Assembly: GCA_035610835.1 (NCBI GenBank)
Contig: CM069442.1
Coordinates: forward strand, 63,217,431 to 63,281,430
Length of the DNA: 64,000 bases
DNA from: Ophiura sarsii
Lineage: Eukaryota; Echinodermata; Ophiuroidea; Amphilepidida; Ophiuridae
Direction of reading: 5' to 3'
Shown piece by piece: positions 38,501 through 53,500 of the stretch (position 1 is the first letter of the stretch; the number at the start of each line of letters is the position of its first letter). Both the position numbers and the translations under genes were made by a program. The notes under the pieces were generated by a model. The model saw only the letters and a program-made list of their open reading frames with translations, ran no database searches and was not told the DNA's origin.

Positions 38501-41500
38501 AAAATGGGAATTGTCTCGATTTGTGTAGCTATATTAATTGGTTAAACATACCTTGGGTTTTGCAGCTGCATTTATGAATTTTCCACATGAAAGAAAAACA
38601 CGATGACAGGAATATGATAAGTACATCAATTACAGTGTAAAATAAGAAAATCTGAAACATGATTTGAGAAACATTATAAAAACCTTGGCAACTGTATATT
38701 TTCTATGTGTCTCAATGTGGGAATTGGACCCTTATATAGTGTGATCATCAACATTTGAAATAACATATGTGCAAAACCCTTCAACTACATTCATAGTGCT
38801 AACCTTTAAATAACGCAATGAAATCTAAAGATGTTTATTCACTAGTGTGTATGTTTCATTTTTAACAATTGTTGAAAGATACATAGTTTTGTGCAATAGG
38901 CGGAAATTGTGAGGCTTGTGTTTATACATGCACCAAAAACAATCTGAACAAGCAAACACCTTTATTTATTTATTTATAACAATAGGCTGAAGAGCCAGGA
39001 CAAACCCAATAGTGACAAGCACTAAATTAAAGGGATGCCCGAACAACAAAAATAAATAAAAAGGGACACCTATTGATTGATGGGGAAATGTGCACTCGCA
39101 TTTATCCCAAGTCTCAAGCACATGCCAATAGTGACCAACTTGTATTGCACCTTCCTTGAATTTGACTGATGAGCCTTTGCTAGTTCATATCAATCCAACG
39201 AGATCTAAAGCTCGCCTACTGAATTAATAAAAACTATAACTATACCCATTCCAATTCAATTTTTGATCCGTGTTGTGACCAAGTCTCTCTCAATTCTACT
39301 CAAGTCGAGTCAAACAAATAGGTCAAGTGAAAACATGTCATTCTGAACATGAAACTATTTGCTTCATAGTTGATAGTAAACTACCAAGATAGGTTCAGAA
39401 TCTAACAAGTAATATGTGACCAATCACATCAAAAACAAATAAAATAAAAAGCATTTTTATTTCATATTTCACAATAAATAAATAATTCAAGAAAGGTGTC
39501 ATTTTGAAGCTTACAAGATTAATCTTTGCATGAAAACAAAACATAAATTTTCATGTCTAAAGACATCAGCCCCCTCTCGATGTAACTGGTCACATAGAGG
39601 CATAATAACATTCATTAAACAATCAATTTGGCCTGTATTCTCGTACTAAACGCTGTTTTAGTTTAAAACTCTAAATTAAACGCGAGCTTATCTATTAAAT
39701 GACATGTTTAACAAAACCAGCTTTACACTTCCATATATCGTCTACAGAGTGGTCATGCGTTTACTGTATACAGGTATTCAATTTTATTGTGGCCCAAATG
39801 GGTTACAACATACACTCGTCAAAAGAAGTTCCTGGACACTCATTGAAGTTCAAATATTTCACATAAATATTTAATATAAATTAAACAATTGCATGTCAAA
39901 ATAAGCAGACAATAATTCTGTATGAAATTAAGATGTACGCATTCATGCATGGCTGAGCACATTCATTAGCAATGGTAAGGTGCGTAAAAGGAAATTGCAA
40001 GAAATGAGCATTTACAGTCATTTGAATGGAGGGATTATCCAATTTTTTGCAATCTTCTTGCCATTGTCAAGTGAATGGGATCTGCCATGCATGAGTGATC
40101 ATGTCTAAATTCCACGTTAAGCTGTTAGAAGATTACTTTCTGCTTATTTTGATATACAATTATATAGATATAATCATATATATAATTATATATATTCTAT
40201 TAAATATTAATTTAATTTAAGTGTCCAAGAACTTCTTTTGCCGAGTGTATATCGACCAAATTCTTCAAATGCATGTGATTTTTAAGACTACACGATCTGC
40301 ACATCAGCTTGCACCTAGCACGGTTGAGTAATCATTCAAGGCATGCAGTTGGTGTATGAGTTTAGCTCAACATGTGGTAAACTATCCCATACCCATGTTT
40401 AAAGTTAGACACTTTTCATTCAGTCAGTTAGACATTTTGGAGAATTGCGTTTAGTTAAATGATGTGTTTAAAGTCAAATCTAAATGCGGCTTTAGCTTAA
40501 AACCGTGTTTAAATGCGTACGAGAATATGGCCCATTATGTTTAGACTCAACTCAGTTAAGTTAGTTTAGTATTCAAGTCTTCCCAAAAGTTGTGGAAACT
40601 GGGTCACAAGTCAAGTCAAGTCATTACACTGAGAGACTCTAGTCAAGTCAAATCAAGTCATTAAAAATAGTGACCTAAGTGTCCAAGTACGTCCAAGTCA
40701 TTTACTTGAGTCATTTAAGACACCCTGTCACATCAACAGATGGTCCTCATACCTTCATCATGATGTTCATCATGGTGTTCATGGGCTGCATGCACAGCAG
40801 CTGCTACGGCTACAGGTGGTACTGTTAGTATCGGTTATTTTCCATGGCAACGATTACGTGTCCATGGCAACAGCAGGTGTGTATTAGTAGGTGCAGAACA
40901 TAGCAGAAATAGATGGGTGACATGCAGAAAATAATATGCAAAGTTAACTATACTTCATTCATCTAACTCTATGCAGTGATGTCAGAGTTTAATAACTGAG
41001 CATTTACAAGTGATTGCTGGGATTTATATTTGCGTACGCCGATGCATTACAATCATGAGCGCAATAATGAGGTGCAATCATTGGAATATGCTCTGATGTC
41101 ACTGCACAGAGTTTAATAAATGAGGTATAGGCAAGGGGTTCGAGAAGTTAGTGGTTCGGAAATATTAGTGTTTAACAATGCATGCAGAGAGTGTAGGAAC
41201 AAAGAAAAACAAGCTTTGACATCAAATAAAATTGATGCTAATTACTGAAACATTTGTAGCTCAATAAATCTTGAAAAGATAATGTAAATTTTGATTTCAC
41301 CCATAAACAACTGGTGAATTAAAAAATGTTATTAGAATTGGATATTCCATCGTTAGAAATAGAAGAGATTATGTCCATAATTCTTGCTAATAAAACCACA
41401 CCAAATGTGCTATTTGATAGTTGGATATTACCAAATGTTTTGTGAACTTGTGCTGAGATATATAGCAATTGTAAATTGGCTGTTCAATAGGGTGACAGGC

Positions 41501-44500
41501 AAATCAATGGCACTTAAATTAAAATTGGTTGCACATGTTTTCCAATTGAGCACATTATGAAGGTATTGATAATAAGCACTTCCGCATAATTCTGGAATAT
41601 AATTCCGTTCAAATCAATAGTGCACATATTGTTAACAATCAAGTAAAATTGGTAGCACTTTAGGTGGCTAACTCGGCTACGGTGACTGATTTGCTTCAAA
41701 ATAGCAGAGAATGTGTATATTGATAAGAAAAGATGATATGCCAAGTTTGAATCACCAAAAAGCCGTTTTTGATTTACAGAATTTTTCGTTATTTGAAAAC
41801 CCATTGACTTTAATACACGAGGCGTTGCTGAATTCCCAAATACTGCCGAATTTCAGAAAACACATAGTTCTATAAATATGTTTTTCTCTTCTTTAAAATC
41901 AATGTATGCTAAACACTTTTATTTTATTTTGATGCCAAAACACCAAGGTATTACACATTTTTTTCTTCCACAACTGAGTGGTGATGGATTGTATATTCAC
42001 TGGGAATGTTAGTACTTTTTCACTATTTTCTAGAAACACTATATTGCCAAATTTTGTGAATTTCTACAGAAAAAACTACCTGTTAAATTTGTACAAACAA
42101 GGTGTCATATAAAGGGTAGTTAATTAATTAATTACGAGAGCTACATTGTGGGGTGCTTTGTAAGTTCCAGCTGCACATTGTGGGCTTTTTTTTAAATTGT
42201 GGGGCACCCCACAAGATGTTTTGGCTGCTAAATTTACACACACACTTCTAAATTGTCCCCACAGTGTATGTGTCTGATGCTACAGACAGCGTCAATGGGT
42301 TTTTGCGTGTCTGTACATTGTGCACTTTTTCTTGCACAATGTACAGACACCTAAAAGCCCACAATGTAGCTCTTGTGGGTATGTCTGTATTTGCAAAAAC
42401 TCACGAGAGAATTTAGATAATATGCTTATGAATTTATTCCCAAAGTTTCATGGCCATAGCACTTTTCCTTTAGTCTACAGAAATTCCAGAAGGTGAACAT
42501 TTAGGGAATTTTCAAAAAATAAAGAAAACATAAGAAATTTCAAAAATTATCCAAAAGTCCTGAAATAGGTAGAGGAAAGACTTATCTTTACTGTGGTCTC
42601 AGTATAAAGAGTATAGATATAATTGATTTGGTATTACAGCAGTTTTTCTGTAGTGGTGTAGGAGCCGAGGTTAGCTACCTTAATGGCACATGTATAGCAC
42701 ATGTTTTCCAATTTAGCAAATGTTTGGAGATAAAACACAGCAAAAAAAGAACGATCATATTCAATAGTGAGGTCATGATTTTAATTCTAATCACCATATG
42801 AAAATATATTTGATGAAGACATTGGGAGAATTTTGTTATCTTCATTTTGATACTATGTTTGTTACCAAAAATGGTAAATTGATCAGGTTAATAAGGATTT
42901 ATGAAAAAGTATGCCATTTCAATGCAAGCAAATGTAATGCCAGGAAATATCAAATAGGTACTGATACTGTATGCATGGGATGCGCAGACAGTTCTATCTG
43001 TTTCACATCTAAGCGTGGATGCACTTGGAAGAGTATAATTTTGTAATTGTAATTTGTGACATTTCAAACTGCATTAATTTGTATAAACTGTAGTAAATCT
43101 TTCACAATTTACCATATCTGGTAGCTTTTAAAGCTATCAAAGATCTAAATCCATTATATTATTATACATATTCTTATAAGATGATCAGAAAAAAGGCTCA
43201 TATCTCTCAAATGTTTACGGTAATGCTTAAGTAGATCAATCACTGCGGAAAATGTTCAAAAGAAATATTTCCATTGGGAAAACACACTATTACTATATGC
43301 TACAGACGGCTCAAAATCATAAGACAAAGACCGCCCAAACCCTGTTCTAAATATGGATGGCTCTTTGAAATAAGGTTAGTTGGTCAGCCATTTTTAAAAA
43401 CATATATTTTGAAGAAAAATAATATATTAAGTAAATAAAAAACACATAAATAAAAAAATAATTAATTTAAAACAAATAAATCTATCAAAATTTACAAGCA
43501 TTTTAAAAAAACCTCAAGAAATTGAAAGTTTGCAACATTCCAAAACAATCCTTGATTTAATGTAACATCATGCATGTATAATACCTTGCTGGTGTTGTTG
43601 TTGTGGTTGGCCTGGTTGTCCATACATGTTTGCTGCTGGGGGTGCTGTACAGAATCACATGGATAGATGCAACATGCAGAGTAAGGAGTCAGTCATAAGG
43701 GTGTTACTGATACAATGCTTTCAGTTGGCATACGCATGCGTGTATTTATGCCAAGTAAGTGGGAGGTACAATTGCATATTCTCATCGATGAATGATGCAA
43801 CTAGATACAGCCATGAGGTACCACCAGAGTGGGCCGGTGGACTGTGTTACACACATGAGACACTCAACACATCACTTAAAACTGACCAGGGAGTCTGGTG
43901 AGGGTGATTACAAGTTGAGCGATTGTACAGCATCCAATTTACCTTCATTGATGGTGCAAAATACAACAATATTTTCAATGTTTGCTTCACAATTTGGGAT
44001 ATAATGTGCAAAAAGTACTGCACTGAAAAGATAGCTGAGTGGGAAAATACTACAAACAGCAAGTAGTACATGAGAGACTTTATGCCTGTAATATTGTTTT
44101 TAATTCTCTGGTCAATTGTCCTTGAGCACACATAAAAATGCTCATTTTGATTATGAATTCACTTCTGCTATATCTAAAAAATAATTGAATGTTGAAATCA
44201 GTGCAGTGTAAAATATATATGAAAGCAAGTCATTACAAGTTTATGACATTTAGATTTAGGCATTCTTTGGTAAACACCTTTTTCTTGTCTCTTCCGTAAA
44301 CACTGTTTTGAAAACTCCAGTCATTCCCTACAAGAAATCTTCTTCAGCATGACAAAAATACAGATTATCTCAGAAAACTCCCAAGCTTTTGTAATTTGGA
44401 TCAAACCCACTTCATCTAATAAGCTCATTGTGTACCAGACATTTTGTCTAAATGCTAAACTATGGGTTACAGTTTTAGTAAGGGAGTCACATTTTGGGTT

Positions 44501-47500
44501 ACACCTTTAGATTAATGATATTTTTCATTAGACCGTTATGGGAATGAACCTTTGCTTATGAAGTCAAATTAAACTTTTGATTTAAAATAACTATCTTGTA
44601 TTCTAAAGTTGGTACTTTCCAGATCATTTTTCAAGTTCTTAGAATATTGATTAACAGATGGTTTTCTGAAGCACGAGAAATAAAAGTTGTCCAAAATGTT
44701 ATGGAAACAAATTCCCATAGTTTGCCTAATGTAGATGTGTGCAGCATAAATGGAAGTCCTGCACTTTTATCTTACCAAGTGCACATGCAAATACATGATC
44801 ATGCTAATACACCTCCACTACCACCAATATCTGAGGCTTTATGATACTGTTAGTATTTTACCACATGCAGGCAAGAAGAAATGCTATAAGTAATGCATGC
44901 ATCAACTTGTTACACCTCAAATACAATATATATTTCAGTCCACTAATATCAACCATATCTTACACAGACTCCCATTCTTCACTCACCTCCTGGTTGCTGT
45001 GCATAATTTTGTGCTGGCGGCTGTTGCTGTTGCGGATACCCAGCAGGAGGAGCCCCATATCCTTGAGGGGCTGCCTGTGGATAGCCAGGTTGGGCAGGGG
45101 GCTGTCCATAGCCTTGGGCAGGGGGTTGTCCATAGGCTTGGGCAGGGGGTTGTCCATAGGCTGGGGGTTGTCCATATCCCGGAGCTGGTGGCTGACCGTA
45201 GCCAGCTGCAGGGGGCGCTGTGAAGCCTGGTACGGCTTGTGCTGCAAAGAATGAAACCACATACCCTGATTAATCATAATTCAAGAGATTTGTATTCATC
45301 TAAACTACATAGGATGTCTGTTAAACAGGAAAGAATCACCATTCACTCTACTTTATGTCACCTCAAATTGTGACATAACCGCATATTCCACTGAATGAAT
45401 TGCCTCACCCTGTATGTATACATACAATGCAGATACAAGTTGCAGGTAGCATATTATGTATAGTGTGCCACTGCATATACCACTTAACATTATAGGGAAG
45501 CTCAACCTACCAATCCAAATTAAATCGCTGCATAACACTACAGTTTATTAAAAAGGTAGATATTATGTATTTGATATGCAACATGGCAAGGGATAGAAAT
45601 AATTGTTCTTATACCTACAGCTATTTGGTACTATTTGGTATTACTATTAACCATATTGCCCATGTATATATACATTCTGCACTATTTTTTGCCTTCAATT
45701 CCATTTGATTGCTTATATATAATATTAGAACCCATACAGAAGACAAATAGTCATATTATTTACAACAACCAAATACATTTTTTTGACTTCAATGAAAAAT
45801 ATCTTGCACCATAACTAATTTTACAATTCAAAGACATTTCTAACTTAAAATATGAAATAATAATTTTGAATGTTATAAATCATACATTTTCATCCTAGCA
45901 AATTGTGTGTGGCTTCAAGGTTCCCCGAAAAAGGTCATGTCAGCTTCATAAAATTCAGCAGCCTCTTTGTATTAGAAGGAGTAACAGCATGCGCTGCATC
46001 TCTGCCCTCCCCCCCCCCCCCATAATGTATGGGTCATTGTAGACTATTTAAAGGTGCATTCAGTGATTTTGAAGAAACTCTCTCTCTGGATTTACCTTTA
46101 AATAATAGAATGCATTAGGAAATCACTCCAACGAGTTGTAAATACACAAGATAGTTCATTTTTTCAAAATTCTAAAGTTTGTCCGAGTCTTTATATTATT
46201 TATTCTAAAATGACTGTTAGACAGTGAGGGCTCTTCCCTATACCAAATGACGAGGGCTGGACCCGGACACTTATTCAGTACGTCCTCTATTTTGCAAGTT
46301 AAGATCCACAAATACAATTTAAGATCCACAAATACAATTTTATCAGCTGCTAACACTTATCTAGAAAATATCGATTGCTACCCACCATTTGAACAAACTT
46401 CAACATGCACTTCTTTTGTACACAAAAGAAATCGATACCACTTAATCAGCTACAGCATACTTTACTGTAGGCATATATGGGCCGTGCATGTAGCAACAAT
46501 GTATTTGTCAATCAAGCACACTGTAGGCCTATTGCGGCAAATTTGACTTAACGTACGTAAGGAACCTTCCCAAGAATAATACCACAGCTTTCCTCTAATA
46601 AGTTATTTGATAAGCTTTTCTACCAAATATCACAATTTTATTGAAAATATTAGTGATATAAGTGTAAAATATGGTCTTGCTTTGCGCAATACGAGCGTCA
46701 AGGTTTCTTAATTCGTCTTGTGCCAAATTACTTGAGAAAAAACTTGATTGACGCCGGCAAAACTCCACTCAAATGTCATCTTTTTGGGTTATTTAATGGT
46801 ACAAGTCCCTATTTTGCGGAAAAAACTACCAATGTAAACGGAGTTATCTTGCCTAAATTGAACTCCGATTTGATCCAGGATTGAACATTTTACTTCTTGT
46901 AAATTAACATTAAATTGTAGAAACATGAATCAATACAAAAATATCATGGCAAGGTACAAAGTTCATTTTTCATATAACATCTGGGAGCACTGGGGACTGC
47001 ACCAGCTATTGTCGAAACCAGGAAAGGTTTAATGGAAGCACAGAACTTGGGGGTTGAGTAATCACAAATAAGATGACACAGTGCCAATGGCAATCAGCCC
47101 TCATGTTTGTTCATACAACACACAATTCTAAATATTCTGATGCAAGTGAGTGGAATGTGGACATGAAGTATAAAATAGATTCTGAGTTACACATAGACAC
47201 AGCTGTCAAAGAATACTAGTACTGGAAATTTTGAAATTTTCGAGCTACATTAATTTTTTGTGGAATAAAAACAAGCAGATATATCTTTGGTATATATGTA
47301 ATATACTTTCAAATTGCAAATTTAAAAACTGGCAAAATAGTTAAAAATTGCACAAGTGCAAAAAATTAACCACACAGAAATCTCCTCTTTTTATGTAATC
47401 TGACAAATGTAATGAACACTATGGACTGCCCCGCCCCTTCCATTATTTTGCTCTATCTAGAACAAAAATGCTTACTCAAGTCAAATGCTGAATGAAAGCA

Positions 47501-50500
47501 TCAGTTGAGACTCTTTGTGTCCCTTTAATCTCACCCAGCACTAAGACTATAGCCTCTAAAATACAACCCAGCTTAATTGACAAATGTGAATTTCATTAAA
47601 ACCCATCTGCACTGACAAACCAGTGCACAATGTTATACAAGCTATGCAGTGTAATACTGGACTGGATAGCCTTTTCTGCAATCCATCAACCCACCCATGT
47701 GTGTATATAGATATATAATGGTTAAGCATGAACATGGATCTCATCAACAGTAATATGAATAAGCATGAAACCAGGAATAATTTTGGGGCAATTTTTTTAT
47801 TTTAAAGGTACATGATTGTGTCAGCGTTACATCGCCCTTGTGCGGCACAGGGGGTGGGAGTGCCTGAGGGGTGAAAAGAAGTGGGAAATTATTTGAAAAT
47901 GAAGGCCCAATTCAAGTCGTTTGGCACACCATTTTTGCATTAAATCATAGTTCAGTGCGTATGGTAGGCTGTAGTACTCAAAATATGAATAGGGGTTTGG
48001 GGGAGAGGTAAAACTGGGTAGAATCCTCAGAAGTATTGTTTGTGTTAGGACTAGGGAACTATTTTCATTTTGCCAGTGGTAAAATGTATTTGAATATCCC
48101 TAGCATCCTAGTCCATTACCCCCATCCCTCCACAGCAGGGGTCGCATTCTGACGCGTCTGCGCGTCCTAGACCTCTCACTTTCTAATAGTGACGTGTCAG
48201 GTTTCAAATTGGAAAGACTTGCGGGTCCCGATCAAAATTGAAGGGACCCCTTAAATTTGACGATGTATGGAAATGGAAACCTTCAGAAATTCTGTAAATT
48301 ACATATCCATCCTTTGCTCACAATATAAAATCATTAAAACTGCCCGTAAAAAGGCAAATTTTTCAAAAACCCAAACTTCAGGACCCCTCAATTTCTTGGT
48401 GGACCCCTTAAATTTGTTTTTTGAAGTCCTACGGGGTCCTGAAAAATGTCATGGGACCTCTCACATTTTTGATCCAGTGCTATTCCTGCTCCACAGTTGT
48501 AATAAATCAATACTTACGAGCATATCCTGCAGGAGGGGCTCCACCAGCAGCTGTGTAAACATAAAAGATCATTCACATCAAATAATTATTGAACAGGATG
48601 TGTTAAAAAAGGTCAGAATTTCATAACACATAATTATTTGGGTGTGTGAATCCAAACAAATTTGCATTCAAAAAATGATGATAAGAATCCATAGATTCTC
48701 ATCATGGACTGAGATTTAGTTAATTTTGTTATGATAATCTAATCACGGTAAGATTCTTGCCAACCAATGTATGAGAATATTCACACAAGAATGTATTTAC
48801 AGATTCTCATAGACATTCTACCCCTAATTGGGCATACATTTGCAAAGAGTTGTAGATAAAATAATGGAGCCTTTGCTTTTATTTATTCCTATCGAAATAC
48901 ATGTTGTTCACAGAGAAGATTATTACCCTCATTTTTAGAACATATATTCAATAGTTCAACAGAAATGTGGAAGTACATTTACATATAATATAAGACATCA
49001 AGTATATCAACCTATCATGTTAAATACACAAAGCACATATCTACATGTACTTGGGGGAAATAAATATGTGTTAGCTTCTAAAATTAGCGAAGCAGGAAAT
49101 ATTAGCCAGAGATCAATTAAAAATGCATTTTAAGGATTTAATTTATGTAATATGTGACCTAGAATGTTTTGGTTGACCATTTCTGTAATGATTTTATCAA
49201 TCATGAATGATCTGAAGTGGAAGGTTCAGTAATCAACCTTGGAAATTAAGAAAAGAAACAAGATCTCAAATTTAGTTGCAATTGTTAGACAACCTGTATT
49301 GTTGAGGACACACCAAAGAGTAAAGCTGAAATGCCTAGTTTATCTATGGGTATTTTTTCTGAGATTCACTTTTCCTCATCTTTGTCGTCTTCCCAATCAC
49401 CATTATCAATCAAAATCAAATGACAATAAATTGTAGTTCAACGCAATTACACCTACTGGGTACACCTACTATTATATACATGTATCCCTAAATTCCCTAT
49501 CAATATTTTAATGGTGTAGTCAGACACACAATCAGGAGGCACGCTTGAATAAATGGCATGGAATTCAATTAAAGCTGAGACTAATATACCTAGGTACAGG
49601 GTGTCCCAAAAGTCTATGCACGTTTTTGAAGAGTCATATCTCATGAAATATAAATCATATGGTATAAATTTAACCATATTTTGATAGACGAGATTTGGGA
49701 AATTAATTTGATACCAAACACAACCCTATTGGTGAACCCACAACATTATAAACTGGTTGAAAGTCATTGGCCGTGTGCCAGACCAACCCATACCATGTAC
49801 CACACATTGTTGCTAAAGGTGCGCATACATTAACGGTATGAAAGCAACGTTACGCATTAGTCACAGTTCACTGCTTACCTTGCAACATTAATGTTATTTA
49901 ATACCAAACTCGGTCACTCATAACATAAATAAGCGTAGTAGACAACATTGCACAGCAAAAGTCTTCATTCAAGATGGTTTACAGCATAGTTAAGCGAATA
50001 CAAATTGTATGGTTCTACGCTGAAACACATTCAGAAGTTTAGAAAACATTTCAACATGTTCAAAGTGAAACGCGCACAAGGAAGAATATCCATTCTGAAG
50101 TTGGTGGATACATTTTTGAACACAGGAACATATTCTAAATGGGTAAAACAACCTTCGATGAGGCCTTCAAGCAGCATTAAAATAATCCGCTAAGTTTAAA
50201 TTTTAACATGTTTGACAGCTGTGTGATGTGTGTGTTCACTTTTCTGTTACGTTATTCAATTCTTTAGGTCTGTGTTTTTGCATTAGCACACGTCTCTGTA
50301 TACATGGAAAACATTTAAAAAATTAGATTTCACTATAGAAACGAAAATTATGTGTGATATAGTTTGTTATTATGATGATATCACTGTAATGTAAAATTTT
50401 AAATATTACAATTGACGGATCACTTTCCGTGTAACCAACTCTACCCATATTTTTGTTAATCTCAATAGGTATGGATTTATGAACTTTATTCCTCCGAAGT

Positions 50501-53500
50501 ATAAAATTACATTTTTGCAGTAATACATATTTTACTTCTAGGGTGGCATTACAAACAGGTGTTACTCCAATGTTTGGTATCAAAATTATTTCCCACATCT
50601 CCTCTTTCTAAATATGTATTCATATTTTCAATACGACTTATATTTTGTGAAATACAAAGCTTCAAAGTCGTGCATAGACTTTTGGGACACCCTGTATATT
50701 AGTCTCAGATTAAAGGAGGTGTCCAGCAAGCACATCATTGTGCATTATATGTTACCAATTTTCGATTACCGCGAATTTTAAATATGGCATGTTGAGAGAT
50801 GGCGGTTTTGATGTTTTGTTCTAATATATCTACGCGATTTGGACTCGATAATTATTTTTCTAACATATAACGCACAATGTTGTGCTTGCTGGACACCTCT
50901 TTTAAAGGAATTCCCTCCCTCTGTGAAATTTGTGGTTCAATTTTTATATTGTGTCATTAAACTAGTTAGGCAAACAAGACATACAACTTAACCTTTGGTG
51001 CACCCTTAAAGACAGATAAAAACTTACGAGGATAACCACCGGGACCATACGCTGTATGCAGAGAAATAGAAGAAATAATAGCGATAGAAATATACTGAAT
51101 AAACATGCAGCTACATGATCAGTTAACTAGCTAAACAATAAAAACATATACAGAAAATACTAAATGAACATCTGCATGATGATCAGTTAGCTAAATAAGC
51201 AAAATAAAGGAAAAGAAGAGATTTAAAGAGGCACAATATTTTTGAAACTATAATGTTCCACAGTTGTTACATATTGACTTGCTGTGTTTGTTGTTGCTAA
51301 GAACACTAGCAATGTTCATAAAGGATTAAAAAACACTGTGTGCAATGAAAACAGGTACGAAAATGGAAATACCTATCTGGTAATCTTTCAATGTAGACAT
51401 AGAATATCAAAACCGATTGGCTATTCAAAAAGTTCCAATTTCTGCTCAGAGATGGGATCAGCAAAAATTGATTTAACACTAAATCCCAGAAAATGTTTTA
51501 GGAATAAAACTATCAGTGGAGAAAAATGGGTCAAATAAGGGGGGAAAGTGCCGGTGCCAGGAATCGAACCTGGGTCGCATGTCGGTCAGGCCCTATCTAA
51601 TTGAGACATGGCATGGAGTCAGCTTGAAAAATTTAAATACTTTCAATCATGGATATGGACTGGAAGGCCATCATATTGTGCCCCTTTAAGACAAATATAT
51701 GTGGGAAATAGAAAATAATACAGATGACATGTTACAGTATTAAATCTAGAGCACACTTTACACATGCAGGTGGATGGAGTGATTCAGATGATGAGAAAAA
51801 GTTGGCAATGTCTCGTTCATTTCCTTCATGACATCATTAAAGCAGAATATAAACATTACTCGACCTATCATTCGCTTATTCCATAATGTACCGGGTCACC
51901 AAACCAAACAAAAGATATTTGAAAATAGTGCACCACCAGTGTGTCAGTATTAATATAGCTTTGCATGATCACCAGAAGAAGTGTTAAGCCATTAAAAGGG
52001 TGATGTATTTCTTTCTTTTTTGTAAACGCTTTGATGACATTATTGTTGAATAGTTTTCTGTGGAGGCTTATAGTTAATGGTGATATTATGAACTCTATAC
52101 ATGTGCAAGTACCAGAACAGGAGAATCAGAGTGCATCAATTTATCTACACTGCTATAAAAATATGATAGTCGTAACGTCACAATATTACAACATAAAAGC
52201 TGCAAAGGCTTTGACACCCATTAATAGGCTTGTTCAATGAATCTATATAATATTGTTTGGCATTTGGCATTTTGAGACTCTTTTTATTGAAAAAAATTCC
52301 CCCAAAACATACAAATAAGGTCTGGTTAACCAACAAGACTTTGTTCAATCAGACCCTGATATTCCCAATTTCACGTACCAATTTGGACCCTAAAATTATG
52401 TTCAAAATCAGTCTGGTGAAAAATATTGCAACACAAGTTTTTGTAATTTAAAGTCGCTGCGGAATACAAATTTGCTCCTCAAGAAAAGAAATGACTGCAT
52501 CCACAACTTGAAAAGTAGGATGCAACCTAATGTCTCTGTTTCTGTAGTTGTTGTGGTTTGTTATCCATAGGATTGGCACAAGAATATAATATGAATGCAC
52601 TTGACATGATTTATGGTACATGAAGCAATGAATGTAGATGAAGTTTGTGTAGGCACCGCAATTTACACAGGGTGTTTAAAAATATACAAAACTTACGAGG
52701 ATAACCACCAGGTCCACCAGCTGTACACAAAGAAAGAAAAATAATATAGAAACACAGCTGTATACGTACAGAAAAATGAACAAAAATAATATAGAAACAC
52801 TACTGAATAATATGATAGAGAAAATATAAAGATAGAAAAGATACAAACACAAACTAATAGAGATAGACGTAAAGAGAAATTATGATTATCTTTGGCTAAA
52901 TCACCTTTAATCGTCTTACCCAAAAGGTCCAAAGTCCATAGAACATTGTTGTTGGGTGGGTTTTTTTGGTGTGTGGTGGGGTGTTTTGTTGTTGTTGGGG
53001 GGGGGGGGGGGGGGGGGTTCCCGATGCCATCATATCTTGATGTGTGTTATGGCTTGAAATGCACCATACATCAGTGTCCTGTGACACACGATGATGAGTT
53101 ATTTATTATACAATCAATGCAAATTAGCATGTGATGTGATCTGGGAAAACCTATATATGGTGGGAAAATCACTTTTTGAAATCTTGGTGTCATTTTGAAA
53201 GGTGACACTGAGCTCTTAACTGCTTGAATTATAACTGTACCATATTCTGAATAAAAGTTATGAAATGGAAATAAAAATGTTATAAAATTAAATGGGACTT
53301 GTAGGACTATTTCACCCTGAATAATTGTGATTATGATTGGTTTTTCCATCGCATCACATGTATACGTGGATAAGTGTTCTTCTTGCTAATAGAATGCAAA
53401 ATATGATGTCCCTAGGCCTGGATTAAACTGGAATGTAAACAATACTCATGAAGGTTTGGTGTCAAGTTGATGGAAATGTATACCGTACATAATTTTCATT

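Noticed and set aside
44960..45260. Overlapping open frames in both strands of the Pro/Gln-rich annexin exon 8
   Set aside because: They are alternate-frame shadows of a low-complexity repeat; only the frame with GYGQPPA joins its neighbours in phase.
51549..51625. Functional tRNA gene on the minus strand
   Set aside because: A good B-box and T-stem are present, but the acceptor stem and a clear anticodon arm are not.
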